Below are positions 50,201 to 59,200 of a stretch of 64,000 nt of DNA, in pieces. The notes beneath the pieces were generated by a model that saw nothing but the letters and a program-made list of their open reading frames with translations, did no database searches and was not told the DNA's origin. This stretch comes from Sipunculus nudus. Taxonomy: Eukaryota > Annelida > Sipuncula > Golfingiida > Sipunculidae. Location: positions 52,579,429-52,643,428 of the forward strand of contig CM049312.1 in the NCBI GenBank assembly GCA_026874595.1, read 5' to 3'. The first letter of the stretch is position 1; each line of letters begins with the position of its first letter. The translations under genes and the position numbers were made by a program.

Positions 50201-53200
50201 AGAAAAAAAATATGTGAAAATTCTAAAAATTACAGGTGGGGCCACTAGTCTACAGGAACTGATGAAGCACTCCATGATCAAAAAGCAGGCAAAGAATCAT
50301 AGCAATTTATTAAGTAGATATTCAATTACAGAAGCTTTTGTATCACTTTTTTAATTATTCTGGGGGTACTTACAAGCCCAATAGCTCAGAGGATATGGGT
50401 AACAGAGACCTAATTTCAGGTATCGATGAAGACTTTTCATTGACCTCTTTACATGATAAGTTAGAAGATTCAAGGTCAAACGTTTGTACTGTGATGATTT
50501 GTGCCCTGTTAACAGATGATGCTTTATTTGAATGGTCTAAAAAAAAAATGCTTGAAAATTCTGTTAAAATACAGGCGGCGCCACCAGTCTGAAGGAACTG
50601 AAGAAACAGTCCATGATCAGTAAGCATGCAAAGAATTATGGTGATCAATGCATTAGTTATTCAGATACTGGAGTGTTTGTATCCAATTTTTATATATTCT
50701 TATGAGTACTTTCGAGCCCCATAGCTTGGAGGAAATAGGTAACAGAGACCTAATTTCAGGTTTCCAAGGATATTTTTCAATGACCTCACTAGATGTCAAG
50801 TATAAAGATTCTAGGTCCAGAGGTTATGATTTGTGCCTTGTTTACAGATGAGGCTTTATTTGAAGGTCTCAAAAATAGAGAAAAAAATGTGTGAAAATTA
50901 AAAAAATTACAGGTGGTGCCACCAGTCTGCAGGAACTGAAGAAACAGTCCGAGATCAGTATGCATGCAAAAAATCATGGTGATCAATGCATTAGTTATTC
51001 AGATCTTCTTTTGTATCAAATTTTGAATTATTCTGAGAGGTACTTTTGAGCCCCATAGCTCTGAGAATATGGGTAACGGAGACCTTATTTCACATTTCCA
51101 CAGAGATTTTTCATGGACCTCCCTTGAAGTCAAGTTAGAAGATTCCAAGTCCAGCGGTTAAGATTTGTGCCTTGTTCACATTACAACTTCTTTGAAGGTC
51201 CCAAAAATAGAGAAAAAAAATTGTAAAAATCGAAAAAATATATATAGCACCACCAGACTGCAGAAATTAATGAAACATTCCATGATCAATATCCATGCAA
51301 AAAATCATGGTGATCATTACAATAGTTGTTCAGTTACTTGAGATTTTGTATCAAATTATCCATTATTCTTGAGGGTACTTCGGAGCCCCATAGCTCAAAG
51401 GTTATGGGTAACAGAGGCCTTATTTCAGGTTTCCAAGGAGACTTTTCATGGGCCTCTCTGCATGTCCAGAGAGAAGATTCTAGGTCTAGTCTTTACGATT
51501 TGTGCCCTGTGAACAGATGACTGCATCTTAAGAGGTCTCAAAAATAGAGAAAAAAATCGTAAAAAATTGAAAAAATACAGATGGTGCCACCAGTCTGCAG
51601 AAACTGATGAAACACTCCATAAGCAATATCCATGCAAAAAATCATGGTGATCAATGCATTAGTTGTTCAGATACTTGAGCTTTTGTATCAAATTTTCCAT
51701 TATTCTGGGGGGGGGGGGTATTTCAGAGCCCCATAGCTCAAAGAATATGGGCAACAGAGACCTAATTTCAGGTTTTCAAGGAGATTTTTTATGGACCTCC
51801 CAGGATGTTAAGTAAGAAGATTCCAGATCCAGCGGTTATGATTTGTGCCCTGTTAATCTCTGGCCGGCCGGCCGGACGACTGACAAAGAGTGATCGCTAA
51901 GGCTGAGATGACTTTTAGTCAGCTGAGCTAAAAAGGAAGATACCCCATGTACTCATGTGATATATTTTCTACCTTACTTTTCAGGATTCTGTGAAAGAAA
52001 TTTAATTGCTCCTATCACAAATATTTATAGGAAGGTTCTGTTCAGTGGCCAATTTGGTAGACATCTTCATTTTTGCTTTATATAATTTTCATTATTTGTA
52101 ACTAGACATCTTAGATATCATACAAAGTCAAATGATCCCACTGTTCAGTGAAATAATGGCATGAGTAATTGATGAGGTTTGTTCTTTCTTTGTCAAAGTT
52201 GTTTCCATAAAAATTAAGTAATCAATCATTTTTTTTCTATTCAGACTTGACTTGGGATACTTTTGTCCTAAGACGACATTCAGGGCGAAAACAAATATTA
52301 ATCAGAGTATCATTTATTTTGCAGGGTTTGAAAGGTGTTTGTGTGAAGGTATCATTTATTTTGCAGGGTTTGAAAGGTGTTTGTGTGAAGGTATCATTTA
52401 TTTTGCAGGGTTTGAAAGGTGTTTGTGTGAAGGTATCATTTATTTTGCAGGGTTTGAAAGGTGTTTGTGTGAAGGTATCATTTATTTTGCAGGGTTTGAA
52501 AGGTGTTTGTGTGAAGGTATCATTTATTTTGCAGGGTTTGAAAGGTGTTTGTGTGAAGGTATCATTTATTTTGCAGGGTTTGAAAGGTGTTTGTGTGAAG
52601 GTATCATTTATTTTGCAGGGTTTGAAAGGTGTTTGTGTGAAGGTATCATTTATTTTGCAGGGTTTGAAAGGTGTTTGTGTGAAGGTAAATGTGTTCTCTT
52701 TTCATCAAGGGAAGAACGTGAATTTTTAAATTTAGAGAAAGAGTTTTAATGAAGTAGAATAAGGCTTTGCTATTGGGTTCTGTCAAATAATGTATCCTTT
52801 TGATTAATCTAAGTCTGGGCGGATATTCTCAATATACATTAGGCTGCTTTCAGATATTTTTAACCTTCTAATCTTGCTATAGAAACTGACACTTAGATGA
52901 TACAAGCGCATCCAGTGTTTAGAACAATATTAAAGTTCTGTGTAGCAACCCTGGAACTTTATGTGAAATTTATCTCTGCTGTTATAAATGATCTTCTTCA
53001 AACATTTGATCCTTAAAAAGTTTGGATATTCTTTAAAAAATAAAATTTTTAATAATAAACTTTCAACATATGCACAAATGCAATATGTATATATTTCGTT
53101 CCATTCAACATGTATAATAAATATTAATCTTCACAATCTTTCACATGATGTATACACTGAGAGAACTCACCTCTTTTCGAGTAAGACCAGCTGAAACTCA

Positions 53201-56200
53201 TTATATTGGTCCCTTTGTTGTTCTAGTTCTGACAGCAAAGTTTCAGCTTTCACATCAGATGTAATGAAGTCATTGACCAAGTGTCCTGTACAATTGAGAA
53301 CAAATAAAACAAACTGATCACTCAAAGTGCTGATCACTCAAAGTGCTGATCACTCAAAGTGCTGATCACTCACAGTGCTGATCACTCACAGTGCTGATCA
53401 CTCACAGAGCTGATCACTCAGTGCTGATCACTCAGTGCTGATCACTCACAGTGCTGATCACTCAGTGCTGATCACTAAGTGCTGATCACTCTCAGTGCTG
53501 ATCACTCTCAGTGCTGATCACTCACAGTGCTGATCACTCACAGTGCTGATCACTCAGTGCTGATCACTCAGTGCTGATCACTCACAGTGCTGATCACTCA
53601 CAGTGCTGATCACTCACAGTGCTGATCACTCAGTGCTGATCACTCAGTGCTGATCACTCACAGTGCTGATCACTCACAGTGCTGATCACTCACAGTGCTG
53701 ATCACTCACAGTGCTGATCACTCAGTGCTGATCACTCAGTGCTGATCACTCTCAGTGCTGATCACTCTCAGTGCTGATCACTCTCAGTGCTGATCACTCC
53801 CAGTGCTGATCACTCAGTGCTGATCACTCAGTGCTGATCACTCACAGTGCTGATCACTCACAGTGCTGATCACTCACAGTGCTGATCACTCAGTGCTGAT
53901 CACGCAGTGCTGATCACTCAGTGCTAATCACTCAGTGCTGATCACTCAGTGCTGATCACTCAGTGCTGATCACTCACAGAGCAAAAATAAAGGTAAGTTG
54001 GTCATTCAAAGGTGAGGAGGTGGGTGTATACCACAGACAATGTCATCCAACTCTGCCTCCTGGTCTGTCAGACGAGATCATTCTTGTGGCTTTTTTGGGT
54101 TCCCTGGGGAGCATACAACCCAAGCAGCCATATCAGGTGCTAGAAGGTTATTCATTCTACATTTGTCTGCCATCCATGACCAGTACCCATTCACTTTGGG
54201 GTCGGAGACCGCACCCTTGTGGTAAAGACTTTGGCTAGGAGTCTCAGCACAGACTTCAGAACAAGAGAAAAACCCACAACTCTGCAGTCACCAATCGAGT
54301 GCCCTATCCATTATGCCACCAAGCTCAACAATTAGGTGAAAATTAAGGTAAACTGGTCACCCAAAGTGCAAAAATTGTAAGTACTATTTTAGCCTATAAT
54401 AAGATAGGCTTGTCACTGATAATTTTAAAATTAAGATAAGCTGGTAAGTGATAAAATTAAGGTGAGTGTGAAATTTATATACACTGTTTGGCTGCGGTCC
54501 CCCTAAACTACTATCACCAGTGTGATAATTTTATGATAATTTAAATCAATACATTTTACCAATTGTCATGAGATATTATAAGGTGATCAGTCCTATGGAA
54601 TGAAACAGGTATTTAGCAGATTTCTGTGCAGGATAACTTTTTAATTACAATTTAGTTTATTATTTAACTGCCAGCCCTTTGGTAAGTGTTTACTGAGAAT
54701 TCTTTAATAAGCATGTTCATACATTTGATCAGGTTTATTGACAGACACAGATATACTAATTACTTACGGTTTAGACATAGGTATCCACAGGAGGGCAAGA
54801 AAGGTGTTGAATGTATGACACAATATGTCTTGTATTAGTGTTGTAAGTTTTCTCAATTGCAATTATTATTATTTCGGGGAAATGTATAATTAAGTATACT
54901 GGTAACTGAACTGGTAACTTAATGTCAGAGCTATAGAGAGGAGAGTCAGATAGTTTAGAGTCAGGATAAAAATAGAGAAGAGACAGGAATAAGGACAGGA
55001 GTTAACACAGAAAGAGACAGAGAGAACAGAAACAGTTAAGAGGAAAATAGGGCAAACTATCAGAATATATTTTGAATAATAGTTATTTTTAAATTTGACT
55101 GAATAAACCTGGAAGTAAATTACACCTGGACTAAAGTATTCTTCTATCTGAGAAAATCAGCAACCTGTGAAAGAAAGCACTTAAAAGACTGGACGGTGAT
55201 AGAACTTTTGTACTCTTTACTTCCATAGCTTATTCTTCTTTTTCGGATTGTTTATATTAGATATTGTAATATCTAATGACAATTGGTAAAATGTAATAAA
55301 TTAAATTCTCATAAAATTATCACACTGGTGATACTACTGCCCCCCCCCCTATTGAAAGTACATTGTGTAGACTGTTTTGCTGTGGTCCCCCGATTGCAGT
55401 TGCATTATGTTCACTGTTTGGCGGTGGTCCACCCATTGTAACTGAATATTGTGCAGTTTCTCCAGGCCCCCTTTTGAAGGTGTGCTATGTTCACTGTTGA
55501 GCTATGGTCCCTCGATTGCAGTTGCATTATGTTCACTGTTTGTCTGCGGTCCCCAAATTGTAACTGCATTATGTACACTGTTGGCTCTGGACCCCCCCCC
55601 CTTTATTCCCTTTGTAAATTTGTTATATTCAATGTTTGGTCCCATATTGCAGGTGCATTATGTTCACTGTTTGGCTGTTTTCACTAATTGTAAGGACATT
55701 ATGTTCACTGTTTGGCTGTTTTCACTAATTGTAAGGACATTATGTTCACTGTTTGGCTGTTTTCACTAATTGTAAGGACATTATGTTCACTGTTTGACAA
55801 TGGTCCCCTCCTGTGGGTGAATTATGATCACTGTTTGGCTGTGGATCCCCCTATTGCAGTTACATTATGTGCACTGTTTGGCTGTGGTCCACCAGTTGTA
55901 GGCGTGTTTTGTCCACTGTTTGGCTGTGGTCACCCTATTGTAGCTGCATTATTTTCACTGTTTTGCTGTGGTCCAGTCCTGTTTATTCAGTATGTGCATA
56001 GTTTGGCTGTGGTCCTCCTTCTGTTGAAGCTTTAATGACATTATTTGGCTGTGGTCCCCCTATTGTAGGAGAATTATGTACCTTGTTTGGGTGTGTCCCC
56101 CCTCCCATCGGTACATTATGTTCACTGTTAAGCCATGGTGCATTATATACACTGTTTAGCTATGGTCTCCCTATTGGACTACTGCATTATGTTCACTGTT

Positions 56201-59200
56201 TGGCTTTGACCCCTTCCTGCAGGTGCATTATATTGGTCCATCTGGTTCATTCCTATAGGAGTGCCTGCTGCATATTGCCAGCAAGTTGCTGGTAGATCTT
56301 TTATCAATGAACAATCTTACTGACACACCTGTAATTTACTGGGACTGCTATTGCAAAGGCTTCATATCTCGTGCAGCAATCAACAAGAAGAACAATGACT
56401 GGCTGACATAGCAAGTACTTATCAGGTAGAGTAAGCATACACATACCATGTCCAACTTGTATGATAGCTGGTATCAATGTCTTTCACATACTTTTTTCAC
56501 ATTCATATTTATTCCACCAACAACTATACATAGTCATTTATTTTGAGGACAAGTATTCTTGATCTATAGACATCCTGTGTATGTATTTATATTCTTAAAT
56601 ACTTCTCTTATTTATTTGGATTATATAAAATTTATTTACAAGAGAATTTCAATTTACAGAACAGGCATGCCCTGTAAATACTTGATTTACTGAAGAGTTG
56701 AAATCATAACTAATAGGAGGTACAGCCAGTATAACCATTAAAGAATGAACACAAGACTGAAGAGACCATTCATAGATAAGATAAGGCCTTTGATAAAGGC
56801 TGCACATAGATCCAGCCTAGTTGCACTGCAAATATTCAGGGCAAGTGCATTTAAACAAACTCTGCATAAAGCAAGACATGAGCTCTAGTTCCAATGTGTG
56901 TCTAAAATTTAAGAACACTTTCATTCTATTTATTAAACCAGAGAAAATGGCCTATGATGAGTTTTATAATGGCACAATTTGTCTAACTGATGGACACATA
57001 AATAACAAGCAAAGATGACAAAGGTCCTGCATTATTACCTATCTAATCAAACATCATGGTTTTTTTATGTTTGATGTTCAGGCTGTACCTGATAATTACA
57101 ATGATCATTTGAAAAAAAATATTCTTCATACATTGGGCCAAAAAAATAAAAAGGTAAGGTCCTCAGGCACTTTTTTTAGAAATAATTGCGGGTAGGAGGT
57201 ATTTTGTTTTTGACATTTTTTGTATGTTTTGATAAAAATGTCATATGATCAGGGAAAAGCATGAAAAGAACAGTTTTTTCTGCTAAACAGGTAAAAACAC
57301 TGCATTATAAAGGAAATTGTATCAAATTGTATTATTTCTCTTCTTGTAGGATGAAAATAAAAAAATAAGTTTGAACCAGGGGGTTAAAGTTGATGCGATC
57401 AGTGCCTGAAAACCATACCTTTTATTTTTTTGGCCTTACACTGCAGTATTACAAGAGAACTTAAATGACGGGGATCTGACTTGTTTACACACCAGAAATC
57501 ATCAGACAGGGACCTGTAATCATCAGGTTATGTATCAGATAAAACTCACCTCTGCCCTTTTTATCCATGAATAACACAGGTTGGAGAATATTGAGTAGAA
57601 CTCCTATTCTTCCCTTAGTAGACAAACCCAGCCATGTACCCCCTGGTGGTCTTCCCGGCTGACCATCCAAACCTTCAAATGAAGACAAAATGATCACTGT
57701 TTACAAGTTGTTTAGATGAAGTAGTCTGATTCTCTCAGTTTTACAGCTGGAAATTCAATCATCTGATGGGATTCTGATTCAACAAGAACTGATCATCCAA
57801 AAGGGGTTTTGAACATCACAGGCACTTACCATCTCTATCCTGAAAGCCCTGATGATTACAACATGACAACCCCTTAGATGGGACTATAAGGGTGCTTTTC
57901 CATGTGCGCGACAGAAACTGCCACGCGTCAAACGCATGCGTTTGCCGCGCGGCCAGTCCTTTTCCATGTGAGCGTTTTGTATGCGTTTGCCACGAGGCAA
58001 TCGCATGCCTTCCTGACACTGAACGGACTTCAACATACGAGTACGGGGAAATCCCACATGTGACATCATTAAGGCGGAATTCCCATGCATTTGCGGTGCG
58101 GCAAACGCAGAAATCCAGCACTGCTGGATTCCAAAACTGACGCGTGCGTTTGCCGCGCGGCAATCGCATACATGGAAATAGTACATGGCTTTATAACTGG
58201 TTGGATTTTCACCGCGCGGCTGCCGCGCGGCAAATGCTTGCAAAACGCGTACATGGAAAAGCACCCTAATTTAGCTGGTTTCATTGCTATGTGATGTTTA
58301 ATCTTATCATTCACTGCAATATAGCTAGCATTAATGTACACAAGTGACATTCTCATTCATTAGTCTTGTTACTTTTATTCAGACTATCATGTTCCTAGTC
58401 TTACAACAGCTGACCATGAAAATGAACCAGAGAACATAACAATGTGTATGTTATGTTTATTAATTACTGACTATTTTAGCAAATGTGGTCATGTTAGCCC
58501 AGTATGACACAACATCTATATGTTCAATTGTATGTCACAGTGTGAAGGTAATAGTTTTCACAGTTTTAATGGTGAAAATAATGCATATGGTCATGAGCTT
58601 TAAGAAAAGAGGTCATGGTAAAACAGATTCATGTATTGCATGATTTCTATCCATCTGATAGGTATCTGGGGTAGAAAAATGGCAGCTATAATGGTTACAA
58701 AATGTGTCATGCTGGCTGATTAGTTGGACAGGCAATGGACAAAGACCAAAACAGACTTTGGCTGGGAGATGTATAATCTAAGACCAGTAACGCATTGTTT
58801 ATCAGAAGTGGATCTGTTTTCTGAAAACAAGGAACCCATGGGTCTCAGTGCTCAGCTGAAGTTTGAAATTTTTGCAAATGCAAATATGCAAAATATTCTA
58901 TTGTGGTGTTTTTCATATATATAAGCATATGAGAAGCTAAGAGGAAAGGGGCCCTCCTACTTGGTTATATTAAAGTTTTAAATACAGTGAACTCCCGCAT
59001 GACGACCACCCCGTTAACAAGACCACCCCACTAACACGACCACTTTTCTCAGTCCCAGAATTGTCTTATGTAAATTATCATATAAAAAACTTCGGTAACA
59101 CGACCACCCCGCTATCACGACCAACGACTACCTTTTTTGGTCCCGACCTTCAGATTAGCCCCCGTATCACGACCACTGGTCGGTGATGACTGCGGCCCGT

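Noticed and set aside
52247-52749. Two overlapping 160/165-residue frames with 14-residue repeats
   Set aside because: Both result from a 42-bp repeat divisible by three. Two frames open at once over the same DNA argues against coding.
53313-53980. CRISPR-like spaced repeats
   Set aside because: Units are directly adjacent with no unique spacers, and the context is an animal intron.
55449-56295. Cys-rich frames that could suggest a secreted repeat protein
   Set aside because: They follow the degenerate minisatellite period, shift frame between units, and lack a signal peptide.
57816-58356. Overlapping frames of 69-126 residues on both strands
   Set aside because: They arise from the GC-rich, stop-poor Harbinger-like MITE.
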